Assembly (NCBI RefSeq): GCF_900129125.1
Contig: NZ_FQVJ01000010.1
Coordinates: 1 to 64,000, forward strand
Reading direction: 5' to 3'
From: Acidocella aminolytica 101 = DSM 11237
GTDB taxonomy: Bacteria > Pseudomonadota > Alphaproteobacteria > Acetobacterales > Acetobacteraceae
DNA: 64,000 nt
Positions 9,680 through 22,829 of the stretch are shown here, piece after piece. The notes beneath the pieces were generated by a model. That model searched no databases. It saw only the letters and a list, made by a program, of their open reading frames with translations, and was not told the DNA's origin. Position 1 is the first letter of the stretch. Each line of letters opens with the position of its first letter. Both the position numbers and the translations under genes were made by a program.

Positions 9680-9707
9680 AAAAAACCCGGCAGCTTGCGC
9701 TGCCGGG
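9680..9707 (-). terminator. Rho-independent terminator of rpsA
   Basis: Read on the minus strand, a perfect 9-bp GC-rich stem (CCCGGCAGC with GCTGCCGGG, loop GCAA) is followed at once by six T. It lies 29 bases after the rpsA stop. Confidence 0.92.
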
Positions 9708-9735
9708 CCGGATCCGTTCCCTTTGCGGGGAAGGA

Positions 9736-11466
9736 TTAGTCTTCGGTCTGCTGGTTGCGGCGGCGGATGGCCGCACCCAGAATGTCGCCCAGTGAGGCGC
9801 CAGAGTCGGAGGAGCCGTACTCGGAGATCGCCTGCTTGTCTTCGTCGATCTCTTTGCCCTTGATGGTCAACTGCAGCTTGCGGGCCGCGCGGTCCACCGC
9901 GGTGATCTTGGCATCGACCTTGTCGCCCACGCCAAAGCGCTCGGGACGCTGCTCGGCCTTGTCGCGCGCCAACTCGGCACGGCGGATGAAGCCGGTCAGC
10001 ACGTCGTCCACCTTCACCTCGATGCCGTTGGACTGCACGGCGGTGACCACGCAGGTGACGACCTGGTTTTTGTGGATACGGTCCAGCACGCCAGCGGCCG
10101 GGTCGACCTCAAGCTGTTTGATGCCCAGAGAGATGCGCTCCTTCTCGACATCCACGTCCAGCACCTTGGCCTTGACCAAATCGCCCTTGTTGTACTTGGC
10201 GATCGCCTGCTCGCCGGTCTCTTCCCAGGAGAGGTCGGACATGTGGATCATGCCGTCGATCTCCGGGCCGACCGCGATGAACAGGCCGAACTCGGTGATG
10301 TTGCGAATCTCGCCCTCCACGATGGAGCCGATCGGGTGCTCATCCTGGAACTCTTCCCACGGGTTGCGCTGCACCTGCTTCAAGCCCAGCGAGATGCGGC
10401 GCTTGGAGGCGTCGACATCCAGCACAACCACTTCCACTTCCTGAGAGGTGGCAACAATCTTGCCCGGATGGGCATTCTTCTTGGTCCAGGACATTTCGGA
10501 AACGTGCACCAGACCTTCGACGCCCGGCTCCAGCTCCACGAAAGCACCATAATCGGTGATGTTGGTGACGCGGCCGGTGACCTTGATTCCGGGCGGGTAC
10601 TTGAATTCCACGCCTTCCCACGGATCAGCCTCAAGCTGCTTCATGCCCAGCGAGATGCGCTGGGTGTCGGCATTGAAGCGGATCACCTGCACCTTGACCG
10701 GTTGGCCGATGGTCAGCGCCTCGGCCGGGTGATTGATGCGCTTCCAGGCGATGTCGGTCACGTGCAGCAGGCCATCGACACCGCCCAGGTCCACGAACGC
10801 ACCGTAATCGGTGATGTTCTTGACCACGCCGTCGAGGATCTGACCTTCCTTCAGGCCGGTGATCAGCTCGGAGCGCTGCTCCGCACGTGTTTCTTCCAGC
10901 ACTGCGCGGCGGGACACGACGATGTTGCCGCGCTGGCGGTCCATCTTCAGAATCTGGAAGGGCTGGGCCACGCCCATCAGGGGGGCAACATCGCGCACGG
11001 GGCGGATATCGACCTGGGAGCCGGGCAAGAACGCCGTGGCGCCGCCGAGGTCGACGGTGAAACCGCCCTTGACGCGGCCATGGATCACGCCGTTCACGCG
11101 GGTCTGGACTTCGAACGCTTTTTCAAGCTGGGTCCAGCTTTCCTCGCGGCGGGCCTTCTCGCGGGACAGCACCATCGCGCCGTCCTTGTCCTCGTAACGC
11201 TCGATGAACAGGTCGTATACGTCGCCGGGGTTCACCTCGGGCTTGGCACCGACAGGGGCGAACTCGCGCAGCGGCACGCGGCCTTCGGACTTCAGTCCGA
11301 CATCGACAATCACGAAATCATCGTCAATGCGCAGCACGCGGCCGGTAATGACGGAACCTTCAAAACCAGTATTGCTGCCGAGGGAAGCGTCGAGCAGGGC
11401 GGCAAAATCGTCGGCACCGGTGTAGGCGGGCGCGTCCGAGTGACGGAGGGCAGTGGAAGAAGCCAT
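9736..11466 (-). CDS. rpsA: 30S ribosomal protein S1
   Basis: This 576-residue protein is the full-length bacterial S1, which binds mRNA and helps start translation on the 30S subunit. Six tandem S1 OB-fold repeats are visible; the later ones show the typical signature (TDYGAFVDLGGVDGLLHVTDIAW, TDYGAFVELEPGVEGLVHVSEMSW, TEFGLFIAVGPEIDGMIHMSDLSW). The acidic linker pattern KQLEADPW or KQVQRNPW recurs between them. It is flanked by a clear promoter upstream and a terminator downstream, so it is probably transcribed alone. Neither cmk nor ihfB, frequent rpsA neighbours, is present. Confidence 0.97.
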   Translation of the reverse strand: MASSTALRHSDAPAYTGADDFAALLDASLGSNTGFEGSVITGRVLRIDDDFVIVDVGLKSEGRVPLREFAPVGAKPEVNPGDVYDLFIERYEDKDGAMVLSREKARREESWTQLEKAFEVQTRVNGVIHGRVKGGFTVDLGGATAFLPGSQVDIRPVRDVAPLMGVAQPFQILKMDRQRGNIVVSRRAVLEETRAEQRSELITGLKEGQILDGVVKNITDYGAFVDLGGVDGLLHVTDIAWKRINHPAEALTIGQPVKVQVIRFNADTQRISLGMKQLEADPWEGVEFKYPPGIKVTGRVTNITDYGAFVELEPGVEGLVHVSEMSWTKKNAHPGKIVATSQEVEVVVLDVDASKRRISLGLKQVQRNPWEEFQDEHPIGSIVEGEIRNITEFGLFIAVGPEIDGMIHMSDLSWEETGEQAIAKYNKGDLVKAKVLDVDVEKERISLGIKQLEVDPAAGVLDRIHKNQVVTCVVTAVQSNGIEVKVDDVLTGFIRRAELARDKAEQRPERFGVGDKVDAKITAVDRAARKLQLTIKGKEIDEDKQAISEYGSSDSGASLGDILGAAIRRRNQQTED

Positions 11467-11549
11467 GTGGCTGAATATGTCCTTGAAAAACGGACCAAGT
11501 TTGGCCCGGTTTGGGTGTGCGCGGCCTAAACTTCAGGCAACGACTAGAG

Positions 11550-11572
11550 CATCCCGAGCTTAACCAGGGATG
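11550..11572 (-). promoter_or_regulatory. Hairpin in the rpsA leader
   Basis: CATCCC and GGGATG form a perfect 6-bp stem with an 11-base loop in the roughly 120-base 5' leader of rpsA. S1 represses its own translation in other bacteria, so a structured leader is expected, but this element is not one I recognise. Confidence 0.4.
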
Positions 11573-11593
11573 TCCGGTTGAGAGATGCGAAGT

Positions 11594-11621
11594 TGTTTAG
11601 ACCCGATGGCCAATAAGTCAA
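11594..11621 (-). promoter_or_regulatory. Sigma-70-like promoter of rpsA
   Basis: On the minus strand TTGACT (11616-11621) and TAAACA (11594-11599) are separated by 16 bases. The -35 element is near consensus and is preceded by a T-rich stretch. It would give a leader of about 120 bases before the rpsA ATG. Confidence 0.6.
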
Positions 11622-11729
11622 GAAAAACCGCCGAAATTTATGGTTTTTGTCATTCCGTGCGGGCGCGGGCGCGCGGGACGCCATCGTCAGGCTTCATGTT
11701 CGTGGATTAGCTGCTATAAGCCGGACGCG

Positions 11730-12608
11730 ATGACACATCTCCGCTCCGGCCTCGTCCGCCTGTCCCTGCTTGCCCTTGGCCTTGCCCTGGCCTCTTGTTC
11801 AAGCTCCTCCAAAAGTGATGCGTCGCTGGGGGACTTTGCCAGCGGCGCCCTGCCGCCGCCGGGGCAGGCTTACGCCACCGCCGTCGGGCGGATGCAGAAG
11901 GGCGATTACGATATCGCGGTGAAGGATTTCAACGCGCTGCAGGAGACCTATCCGTACTCCACCTGGTCCACCCACGCGGAAATCCTGACGGCATATTCGC
12001 AGTATAAGCAAATGAATTACGATGACGCGATCAGCACGCTGAACCGTTTCATCCAGCTGCACCCCGAAAATAGCGAGGTCGCTTACGCCTACTACCTGAA
12101 ATCGCTCTGTTATTACGAGCAGATTGATGGCGTGCAGCGCGACCAGACCAGCACCTATGAGGCCATTCAGGCCCTGCAGGACGTGGTGTCCCGCTTCCCG
12201 AACAGCGCCTATGCCCGCGATGCACGTATCAAGATGCGCTTGGCCTATAACCGCCTCGCCGGGCACGATATGTCGATTGGCCGTTATTACGAAAAGCAGC
12301 ATCTGTACGCCGCCGCCATCGGCCGGTATCAGGAGGTTTCGAACACCTATCAGACCACCACCTACGCCCCCGAAGCGCTGGAACGTATGGTTGAGGTGTA
12401 TCTGGATCTCGGTCTGACCGACCCGGCTCTGCGCACTGCCTCGGTGCTTGGGTATAATTATCCTGGTAGCTCCTGGTACGAGGCCGCTTATGATCACCTG
12501 AAATCCAAAGGGCTGGTGAATAAAGCGGACGAGGCTGACGCCAATGGCGACAAAGTCGCCATGGCGAAGCCCGTTGAGCCTAAGCATCCTTGGTACTGGC
12601 CATTCTGA
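11730..12608 (+). CDS. bamD: Outer membrane protein assembly factor BamD
   Basis: This 292-residue lipoprotein belongs to the BamD/ComL family of the BAM complex, which inserts beta-barrel proteins into the outer membrane. I chose ATG 11730 because it places a standard signal peptide (LLALGLALASC, lipobox Cys23) at the N-terminus; an in-frame start at 11640 would add 30 unlikely residues. TPR-like repeats follow, starting at GDYDIAVKDFNALQETYPYS and MNYDDAISTLNRFIQLHP. It ends 7 bases before recN, a gene order seen in many alphaproteobacteria. Confidence 0.93.
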   Translation: MTHLRSGLVRLSLLALGLALASCSSSSKSDASLGDFASGALPPPGQAYATAVGRMQKGDYDIAVKDFNALQETYPYSTWSTHAEILTAYSQYKQMNYDDAISTLNRFIQLHPENSEVAYAYYLKSLCYYEQIDGVQRDQTSTYEAIQALQDVVSRFPNSAYARDARIKMRLAYNRLAGHDMSIGRYYEKQHLYAAAIGRYQEVSNTYQTTTYAPEALERMVEVYLDLGLTDPALRTASVLGYNYPGSSWYEAAYDHLKSKGLVNKADEADANGDKVAMAKPVEPKHPWYWPF

Positions 12609-12615
12609 CACAGCA

Positions 12616-16304
<3,689 letters not shown>

Positions 16305-16321
16305 GAGAAAAGGAGAGGGGG

Positions 16322-16993
16322 GTGGAGCAGGCGATATCGGCGTTTCTTCTGGCCTTCACGGCCCTGTTCTCGATTCTCAACCCGCTCGGCAGCGCCATTA
16401 TCTTTCACGATGTCGCGGGCGAGCACAGCAGCATGCAGAAACAGGCGCTTGCCAAACGCGTGGCGGCCTATTCCTGCGTGGTCATGCTCTGCGCCCTGCT
16501 GGCGGGTACTTACATCCTGAATTTCTTTGGCATCTCGATGAATGCGCTGCGGATCGCGGGCGGTATCGTGGTTTCCGTGCGCGCTTATGAAATGCTGAAT
16601 GTGCCAGACAGCTCCACCAAGCGTAAACAAAGAGACGCCGCACCGGTAAACGAGGCCAGTGACGAGGATCTGGCCAGTTATGCCTTTTTCCCGCTGACGC
16701 TGCCTTTTACCGCCGGACCGGGGACCATCGCGGTGACCATTTCGCTCGCGGCGGCGCGGCCGGACAAGCTGACCGCCTCCGGGCTATTTTATCTGGGCGA
16801 GGCGCTGGCGGTAATGGCCAATTCAGCCATCATCTGGGCTAGCTACAGTGCCTCGGACCGAATGGTGCGGGTGCTGGGCCATTCCGGGCAGATGGTGGTC
16901 TCGCGACTGGTGGCGTTTCTGCTGTTCGGCATTGGGGTGCAGATCGCCATTACCGGTCTGGTGCCTGTATTGCACCAGGCGCTGGCCGGGTAA
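16322..16993 (+). CDS. MarC-family integral membrane protein
   Basis: This 223-residue protein has about six hydrophobic segments and the MarC-family blocks ALFSILNPLGSAIIF near the start, RIAGGIVVSVRAYEML, and FFPLTLPFTAGPGTIAV in the middle. The family has no established biochemical role; an early link to multiple antibiotic resistance was not upheld. The start is GTG, supported by a strong site (AAGGAGAGG) just upstream. It sits between ligA and a marR-emrAB operon, 52 bases before marR. Confidence 0.87.
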   Translation: MEQAISAFLLAFTALFSILNPLGSAIIFHDVAGEHSSMQKQALAKRVAAYSCVVMLCALLAGTYILNFFGISMNALRIAGGIVVSVRAYEMLNVPDSSTKRKQRDAAPVNEASDEDLASYAFFPLTLPFTAGPGTIAVTISLAAARPDKLTASGLFYLGEALAVMANSAIIWASYSASDRMVRVLGHSGQMVVSRLVAFLLFGIGVQIAITGLVPVLHQALAG

Positions 16994-17045
16994 GCGGGGC
17001 GCGCAAAAGACAAAACTAATAAGCTGCGTTATTATCCCGCCCGTT

Positions 17046-17516
17046 ATGGGCATGGATGACAGACTCGATTTATTGACTTTGACCATGGTGGTCGCGCGCC
17101 TCACTCGTGTGGAGGCCGACCGCCGTGCGCGCCAGCACGGTATGACCCGCGCGCAATGGGGGATTCTCATTCACCTCCAGCGCCAGCCGGGGTTGAGCCA
17201 GAAGGAACTGGCGGATCTGCTTGAGGTGGAGCCGATCAGCGTTGCCCGTCTGGTGGACCGGCTGGAGAAAGTCGGGTTGGTGGAACGGCGGGCCGATGCG
17301 CAAGACAGGCGCATCTGGCGGCTGCATCTGCGCCCGGACGCGGCGCCGCTGATGGACGAGATTGACCGTCACCGGCGGGAAATCGCCGATTTCGTGACCG
17401 CGGGCATGTCCGAGGCTGAGCAGGAAGCCGTGATCAACGCCCTGCGCAGCATGAAAGCCAATCTACTACAAAGGCCAGGCATGGTTTGCCCGGTGACACA
17501 GAAGGAGACGGCCTGA
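17046..17516 (+). CDS. MarR-family transcriptional regulator
   Basis: A winged-helix regulator of about 156 residues. The recognition region QKELADLLEVEPISVARLVDRLEKVGLVERR and the wing DAQDRRIWRLHL are typical of MarR proteins. ATG 17046 (M-G-M-D-D) or ATG 17052 are the likely starts; no good ribosome site is seen and longer in-frame versions would run into the MarC gene. Its stop overlaps the start of emrA (TGATG), so it is the first gene of an efflux operon. By analogy with MprA/EmrR it probably represses the operon and responds to a pump substrate. Confidence 0.88.
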   Translation: MGMDDRLDLLTLTMVVARLTRVEADRRARQHGMTRAQWGILIHLQRQPGLSQKELADLLEVEPISVARLVDRLEKVGLVERRADAQDRRIWRLHLRPDAAPLMDEIDRHRREIADFVTAGMSEAEQEAVINALRSMKANLLQRPGMVCPVTQKETA

Positions 17517-18619
17517 TGTCGCAAACCAATCTTACGGCCGGGGAACGTTCGGGCAGGGAAAAAGCCGCCCCCTCGCCAGAAACCGCAGCCCGTCGCCGCG
17601 CCCGACTGCGCCCAGTGCTGATGATTGGCGGTATTGTACTGGTAGCGCTAGCTTCGCTGCTCTACTGGCTGTTCGGCGGGCGCTATGTTTATACTGACGA
17701 TGCTTATGTGAACGCGGCCAAAGTCTCGCTCTCAACCGATGTTACCGGCCTTGTTAATCAGATATATGTCCAGGACAATCAGTACGTCGCCGCTGGGCAA
17801 AAGCTGTTTGACCTGGGGCAGAAGAGTTTTGCCATCTCGGTAGAGGCCGCCCGCGCCCAGCTGGCCCAGACGGTGCAGGACATCAACGCCGCCAAGCACG
17901 GCTACCAGATGGCACAGGCGCAAATTGCCGCGCAGCAGGCGCAGGTGGAGTCGGATAAATCCAATCTTGCTCGCTATGCCGCCGTAGTGAAAACCGGCGG
18001 CGCTACCCGCGCGCAATATGACGATGCGCGGTTTGCTTTGCAGGGGGATGAGGCGAAGCTGAAGCAGATGCAGGCCGTCGCGGGCCAGCAGCTCGCCAAG
18101 CTGAGCGGCCAGCCTGATATCGACCCGACCAAGACCCCGCAATATCTGGCTGCCCTCGCCAATCTCAACCAGGCGCTGCTGAACCAGCAGCATAGCGTTG
18201 TCTATGCGCCATATTCAGGTACCGTCACACATGTTGAGAAATTACAGCCCGGCATGTTGCTGCCCGCCGGTACGGCGGCGTTCGGGCTGGTCTCGAACAA
18301 GGATGTTTACATCACCGCCCAGCCCAAGGAAAATCAGATGACCTGGGTGCGCCAGGGGCAGAGCGTGAACATTACGGTCGACGCGTACCCCGGTAAGCAC
18401 TGGAAGGGGGAGGTGCAGAGTATTTCCCCCGCCACCGGCTCGCAATTCTCCATTCTGCCGGCGCAGAACTCCTCCGGCAACTGGGTGAAGGTGGTGCAGC
18501 GTATTCCGGTGCGGATCAAAATTCTCTCCGGCCCCAAGGACATGACCTTGCGGGCGGGGATGAGTGTTGAGATTTCAATCGACACCAACCATCACCGGCA
18601 TCTGTCGGATCTGTTCTGA
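17516..18619 (+). CDS. emrA: Membrane fusion protein of multidrug efflux pump (EmrA type)
   Basis: This 367-residue HlyD/EmrA-like adaptor has one membrane anchor (about residues 35-55) followed by the periplasmic YTDDAYVNA biotinyl-lipoyl start, a long helical hairpin rich in Ala and Gln (about 100-200), and a C-terminal barrel containing QPKENQMTWVRQGQSVNI. ATG 17516 is preceded by AAGGAG. With EmrB it should span the periplasm and contact a TolC-like channel, which is not encoded here. The stop overlaps emrB by one base. Confidence 0.91.
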   Translation: MSQTNLTAGERSGREKAAPSPETAARRRARLRPVLMIGGIVLVALASLLYWLFGGRYVYTDDAYVNAAKVSLSTDVTGLVNQIYVQDNQYVAAGQKLFDLGQKSFAISVEAARAQLAQTVQDINAAKHGYQMAQAQIAAQQAQVESDKSNLARYAAVVKTGGATRAQYDDARFALQGDEAKLKQMQAVAGQQLAKLSGQPDIDPTKTPQYLAALANLNQALLNQQHSVVYAPYSGTVTHVEKLQPGMLLPAGTAAFGLVSNKDVYITAQPKENQMTWVRQGQSVNITVDAYPGKHWKGEVQSISPATGSQFSILPAQNSSGNWVKVVQRIPVRIKILSGPKDMTLRAGMSVEISIDTNHHRHLSDLF

Positions 18620-20166
18620 TGGCCAGCAAGGCGGAGATCGAACTCGCCCCGCAAGCGCGTGCGATCGTCACGGTTTGCCTGATGATCGCAACGCTGATGC
18701 AGGCGTTAGATTCCACCATCGCTAACGTGGCGCTGCCTTACATGCAGGGCTCACTCTCCGCCTCTTATGATGAAATTACCTGGGTTCTGACCTCTTATGT
18801 GGTGATGGCCGCCATCATGACCGCCCCGGTGGGCTGGATGGCGGCGCGGTTCGGGCGGAAAAACCTTTTCATCACCTGCCTGATCGGGTTCACCGTGACC
18901 TCGATGCTCTGCGGCGTGGCGCAGAACCTGACCGAGATGGTGCTCTACCGGCTGCTGCAAGGCGCGTTCGGCGCTGCCCTGGTGCCGCTGTCGCAATCCA
19001 CCATGATGGATATTTACCCGGTCGAGCAGCGTGGTGTTGCTATGTCTATCTGGGGCATGGGCGTGATGGTAGGGCCAATTCTGGGGCCGACACTGGGCGG
19101 CTATCTTACCGAGAATTTCACTTGGCGCTATGTGTTCTTCGTCAATCTGCCGTTCGGCATCATCGCCGTGCTGGGGCTGCTGCTGCTGATGCCCAAGCGC
19201 AAGCCGGTGGTCATGGGGCGGTTCGACTGGATCGGCTTTGGCGTGCTCTCGCTGGGGTTGGGGGCGCTGCAACTGGCGCTCGACCGTGGGCAGGAGCTGG
19301 ACTGGTTGTCCTCCTCCACCATTGTCGCCGCGTTTATTCTGGCGGGGTTGGGGTTTTATTTGTTCATCGTCCACATGCTCACCGCCGAGCGGCCCTTTAT
19401 TCCCCGTGCGGTTTTCGCGGACAGGAACTTCATCAGCGGGCTGATCACCATGCTACTGGTTGGCATGGTACTGCTGGCCTCCACCGCGCTGCTGGCGCCA
19501 TTTCTGGAAAATCTGGGCAATTACCCGGTGGAGACGGCGGGGCTGGTGATGGCCCCGCGCGGCTTTGGCACCATGTTCGCTATGCTGATCGCCGGGCGGC
19601 TGACCGTGCGGATGGATTCGCGGCTACTGATCATGTTCGGCTTCGCGTTGCTGGGCTACTCCCTTTATATGCAGGAAGGCTGGACGCCCGATACCGGGGT
19701 GCCGCACATGATCCTCACGCTGGTGCTGCAAGGGGCAGCTCTGGGCTTTGTATTTGTGCCCCTGCAGGTGGTGGCGTTCTACACCCTGCCAGCTGAATTG
19801 CGGACCCAGGGCACATCCTTGCTTAACCTGTCGCGGAATGTGGGCAGCGCCATTGGCATTTCCGTCACCACGGCCATGCTCACCCGGATGACTCAATATA
19901 TGCATGCCGATCTGGCGCAGCATATCACGCCCTTTGCACGCTCCTTGCAGGTGGGTGGGGCGGTGAGTCATTTCTGGAACCCCGCCACGGCGGATGGAGC
20001 GGCGCAACTGAACCAACTTGTTACCACCCAGGCGCAGATCATTGCCTATATCGACGATTACAAGCTGATGTTCCTCTCCACTTTGCCGGCGGCGGCCTGC
20101 CTGCTGCTCATGCGCAAGCCGCTTCAAGTGCCGGAAGCGCAGACCGAACCTGTGGTGGTGGATTAA
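18619..20166 (+). CDS. emrB: Multidrug efflux MFS transporter, DHA2 family (EmrB type)
   Basis: This 515-residue inner-membrane transporter has the 14-segment pattern of the DHA2 family. The family motifs are visible: LDSTIANVALPYM in the first segment, WVLTSYVVMAAIMTAP, the loop GWMAARFGRKN (motif A), and GPILGPTLGGYL (motif C of drug exporters). It is the last gene of marR-emrA-emrB and is followed by 178 bases without a gene. Substrates cannot be read from the sequence; EmrAB pumps usually handle hydrophobic drugs and uncouplers. Confidence 0.93.
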   Translation: MASKAEIELAPQARAIVTVCLMIATLMQALDSTIANVALPYMQGSLSASYDEITWVLTSYVVMAAIMTAPVGWMAARFGRKNLFITCLIGFTVTSMLCGVAQNLTEMVLYRLLQGAFGAALVPLSQSTMMDIYPVEQRGVAMSIWGMGVMVGPILGPTLGGYLTENFTWRYVFFVNLPFGIIAVLGLLLLMPKRKPVVMGRFDWIGFGVLSLGLGALQLALDRGQELDWLSSSTIVAAFILAGLGFYLFIVHMLTAERPFIPRAVFADRNFISGLITMLLVGMVLLASTALLAPFLENLGNYPVETAGLVMAPRGFGTMFAMLIAGRLTVRMDSRLLIMFGFALLGYSLYMQEGWTPDTGVPHMILTLVLQGAALGFVFVPLQVVAFYTLPAELRTQGTSLLNLSRNVGSAIGISVTTAMLTRMTQYMHADLAQHITPFARSLQVGGAVSHFWNPATADGAAQLNQLVTTQAQIIAYIDDYKLMFLSTLPAAACLLLMRKPLQVPEAQTEPVVVD

Positions 20167-20168
20167 AT

Positions 20169-20228
20169 GGCTCTGAAAGCCGCTTAATCGACATAATCCT
20201 TGGTTAGAGCCTTGAAAATAAGGCGGCT
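20169..20228 (+). repeat. Two interleaved inverted repeats after emrB
   Basis: GGCTCT (20169-20174) pairs with AGAGCC (20206-20211), while AGCCGCTTA (20178-20186) pairs with TAAGGCGGCT (20219-20228, one bulged G). The order is a-b-a'-b', so the two stems are either alternatives or a pseudoknot. No T-run follows. Confidence 0.35.
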
Positions 20229-20344
20229 GCCTCCCACACCTGATAAGTGCATTACACAGCGTTAAGATTTTCCGCGGCCCGCCGAAGGCAGGAGGGGCGG
20301 GGCGCGGGGATGGCTAAACAAAAACTAAACAAGAGAGACGCCCA

Positions 20345-20956
20345 ATGACCCCAACGATGTTTCAGTTTGCTCCATCGGCCTATGTGCCTCTGGGACTCGC
20401 CTTTTTCGGTCTCGGCACGGGTTATTTGATTTTCGGTCCGCAGGAATTATTCGGCTACCCAGACAAAAGCGAGGCCAGCGAAATCACCAATGGTTGGTGG
20501 GGCTTCTGGATGCCTGGGATGCTGCAATTTCTCTGCGGCACCTACATCCTGGTTGGCCTTACTTGGTTCAACGTGTTTGGCACAGCCGGTAAAGCCACAC
20601 CGCTTTATGCCGCCGGTATTGAAACCACGGTGTTCGGTATTCACTGGCTGGCCATGGGGCTCAGCCGGATGCGCGGTGCTTCGATTGTGCCAAACGGCTA
20701 TATGGCCGTCGCCTTCTTCCTAGTGTCACTGCTCGGCCTCATCGTGTTCGACGCGGCGGGCGATATGCCCGTGACGTTGCTGTTCGCTGGGCTGATGGCG
20801 GTTTATTTCTTCGAGTTCTTTTACTGCTTTGACCTGGCGATGCCGTTCAGCAAAAAGGCGCTCGGGCTGGTGCATATCCTAACGGGTCTGCTTCTGATGT
20901 ATCTGACCTTTGGAATTGTGCTCAATCTGTCACTCGGCTGGCACGTTTACATTTAA
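20345..20956 (+). CDS. Six-segment membrane protein, possibly AceTr (GPR1/FUN34/YaaH)-like
   Basis: This 203-residue protein is almost wholly hydrophobic with about six membrane segments. The N-terminal YVPLGLAFFGLGTGYLIF and the GMLQFLCGTYILVGLTWFNVFGTA block weakly recall GPR1/FUN34/YaaH acetate and succinate permeases, but the classic N-P-A-P-L-G-L motif is not intact. I therefore treat the function as unknown, with weak-acid uptake or export as a guess. The gene stands alone behind 178 bases of noncoding DNA and ends at a shared terminator. Confidence 0.6.
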   Translation: MTPTMFQFAPSAYVPLGLAFFGLGTGYLIFGPQELFGYPDKSEASEITNGWWGFWMPGMLQFLCGTYILVGLTWFNVFGTAGKATPLYAAGIETTVFGIHWLAMGLSRMRGASIVPNGYMAVAFFLVSLLGLIVFDAAGDMPVTLLFAGLMAVYFFEFFYCFDLAMPFSKKALGLVHILTGLLLMYLTFGIVLNLSLGWHVYI

Positions 20957-20966
20957 GATTAAGACG

Positions 20967-20993
20967 AAAAAAGGCGGCCCAAAAGGCCGCCTT
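20967..20993. terminator. Shared terminator after the membrane gene and hbd
   Basis: A perfect 9-bp stem (AAGGCGGCC with GGCCGCCTT, 5-base loop) lies between convergent genes. On the minus strand the stem runs into a T-tract, so it is a strong terminator for the hbd/etf operon; the plus-strand tail is poorer in T. Confidence 0.85.
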
Positions 20994-21019
20994 GCAAGGG
21001 AGACGTTAGCGCGCCCCGC

Positions 21020-21895
21020 TCAACGGGCGGGCTTGGGCGGGGTTGTGCTGTAATCATAAAAGCCGCGGCCGGATTTGCGGCCCAGCCAGCCTGCATTCAC
21101 ATATTTCACCAGCAACGGGGCAGGGCGGTATTTATCCTCGCCCAGCTCCTGATGTAGCACGCGCATGATGGAGAGCAGCGTATCCAGCCCGATAAAATCG
21201 GCCAGCGTTAGCGGGCCCATTGGGTGGTTAGCGCCCAGCTTCATCGCGTCGTCGATGGAGGTTACGTCCGCGACACCTTCTGCCAGAGCGAAGATAGCCT
21301 CGTTCAGCATCGGGCAGAGCAGGCGGTTGACGATGAAGCCCGGCGCATCCTGGGCGGTGGCGGAGGTTTTGTTCAGCTTACCCGCGAGCTCAGCGGCCGC
21401 CTGATAGGTGACGTCAGACGTGGCGAGGCCACGGATGATCTCCACCAGCTTCATCATCGGCACCGGGTTGAAGAAATGCAGCCCGATGAATTTTTCCGGT
21501 CGGCCGGACAGTGCCGCAAGCTCGGTGATGGAGATAGAGGAAGTGTTGGAGGCCAGAATGGTCTCCGGTGCCAGCACATCCTTCAGTTCTTTATAAATGC
21601 TCTCCTTGATTTCCAGCCTCTCGGGCACTGCCTCGATCACGATATCGGTGACCTTGAGCACATGGTAATCGGTGGAGGAGGTGAGGCGGCCAAGGGCCGC
21701 CGCCTTGTCTTCCGCCGTGAGGCTGCCCTTGGAGACTTGGCGGTCCATGTTTTTCTCGATGGTCGCCAGACCTTTTGTCAGGGCCGCCTCGAAGGCGTCC
21801 ACAAGCACCACGTCAAAACCAGAAATCAGCCCCGCGTGTGCGATGCCATTTCCCATCAAACCCGCGCCAATGACTCCGATTTTGCTGATGCTCAT
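21020..21895 (-). CDS. hbd: 3-hydroxybutyryl-CoA dehydrogenase
   Basis: This 291-residue NAD(P)-dependent enzyme interconverts 3-hydroxybutyryl-CoA and acetoacetyl-CoA. The Rossmann start [17 protein letters not shown], the [11 protein letters not shown] block following LASN, the catalytic His in [17 protein letters not shown], and the C-terminal [15 protein letters not shown] with the [11 protein letters not shown] ending are all present. It lies 2 bases downstream of etfA, so it belongs to the etfB-etfA-hbd operon. The pairing suggests short-chain acyl-CoA oxidation or PHB-related metabolism. Confidence 0.93.
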   Translation of the reverse strand: MSISKIGVIGAGLMGNGIAHAGLISGFDVVLVDAFEAALTKGLATIEKNMDRQVSKGSLTAEDKAAALGRLTSSTDYHVLKVTDIVIEAVPERLEIKESIYKELKDVLAPETILASNTSSISITELAALSGRPEKFIGLHFFNPVPMMKLVEIIRGLATSDVTYQAAAELAGKLNKTSATAQDAPGFIVNRLLCPMLNEAIFALAEGVADVTSIDDAMKLGANHPMGPLTLADFIGLDTLLSIMRVLHQELGEDKYRPAPLLVKYVNAGWLGRKSGRGFYDYSTTPPKPAR

Positions 21896-21897
21896 GA

Positions 21898-22827
21898 TTA
21901 CAGGGCCTTCTCCAGTTCAGGAAGTACGGTGAAGAGGTCACCGACCAGGCCGTAATCAGCCACCTGGAAAATCGGCGCGTCTTCATCCTTATTGATGGCT
22001 ACGATCACCTTGGAATCCTTCATGCCCGCCAGATGCTGGATGGCACCGGAGATCCCCACGGCGATATAAAGGTCAGGCGCCACGATCTTGCCAGTCTGGC
22101 CGACCTGGTAATCGTTCGGCACATAGCCAGCATCCACAGCGGCACGGGAGGCGCCAACAGCAGCCCCCAGCTTATCCGCAATCGGGTCAATCAGCTTGGT
22201 GAAATTCTCACCATTCTGCATCCCGCGCCCGCCGGAGATAATCACCCGTGCCGCGGTGAGTTCCGGACGCTCGGACTTGGAAATTTCCTCACCGACATAA
22301 GAGGACTTGCCCTCATTCGCGGCGGCGGCAACATTTTCGACGGCAGCCGAACCACCCTCGGCCGGGACCGGGTCGAAGGAGGAGGCGCGAACCGTCAGTA
22401 CCTTTTTCGCGTCGGCAGATTTCACCGTGGCCAACGCATTGCCCGCATAGATCGGGCGCACAAAGGTATCTGCATCCATCACGTCCGAAATATCGGAGAT
22501 TGGCTGGACATCCAGCAGTGCGGCGACGCGCGGCAGCACATTCTTGCCGGCGGCCGTGGCGGCCTGGAGAATGTGGCTGTACTGGCCCGCCACCGAGATG
22601 ATCAGCGCCGCCATCGGCTCGGCCAGATGATGCGCGTAGGCGGGGTCATCCGCCACCAACACCTTGGCCACGCCGGAAATTTTCGCGGCTTCCCCGACCA
22701 CGGCGCCAATGCCCTGGCCTGCCACCAGAACATGCACCTCGCCCAGCTTGGCTGCGGCGGCAATGGCGGAACGCGAAGGCTGCTTGATGCCAGAGGCGTC
22801 AAAATCGAGAACAACCAGAGCAGTCAT
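21898..22827 (-). CDS. etfA: Electron transfer flavoprotein, alpha subunit
   Basis: This 309-residue FAD-binding subunit takes electrons from acyl-CoA dehydrogenases to the quinone pool together with EtfB. The C-terminal FAD domain is intact: [62 protein letters not shown] (written here as family landmarks, about residues 195-270), then [12 protein letters not shown]. It follows etfB by 2 bases. Confidence 0.96.
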   Translation of the reverse strand: MTALVVLDFDASGIKQPSRSAIAAAAKLGEVHVLVAGQGIGAVVGEAAKISGVAKVLVADDPAYAHHLAEPMAALIISVAGQYSHILQAATAAGKNVLPRVAALLDVQPISDISDVMDADTFVRPIYAGNALATVKSADAKKVLTVRASSFDPVPAEGGSAAVENVAAAANEGKSSYVGEEISKSERPELTAARVIISGGRGMQNGENFTKLIDPIADKLGAAVGASRAAVDAGYVPNDYQVGQTGKIVAPDLYIAVGISGAIQHLAGMKDSKVIVAINKDEDAPIFQVADYGLVGDLFTVLPELEKAL

Positions 22828-22829
22828 GG

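Noticed and set aside
10072-11529. Long plus-strand open frame of 485 residues across rpsA
   Set aside because: It is the antisense shadow of rpsA, common in GC-rich genes, with a His/Asp/Leu-rich composition and no recognisable domain.
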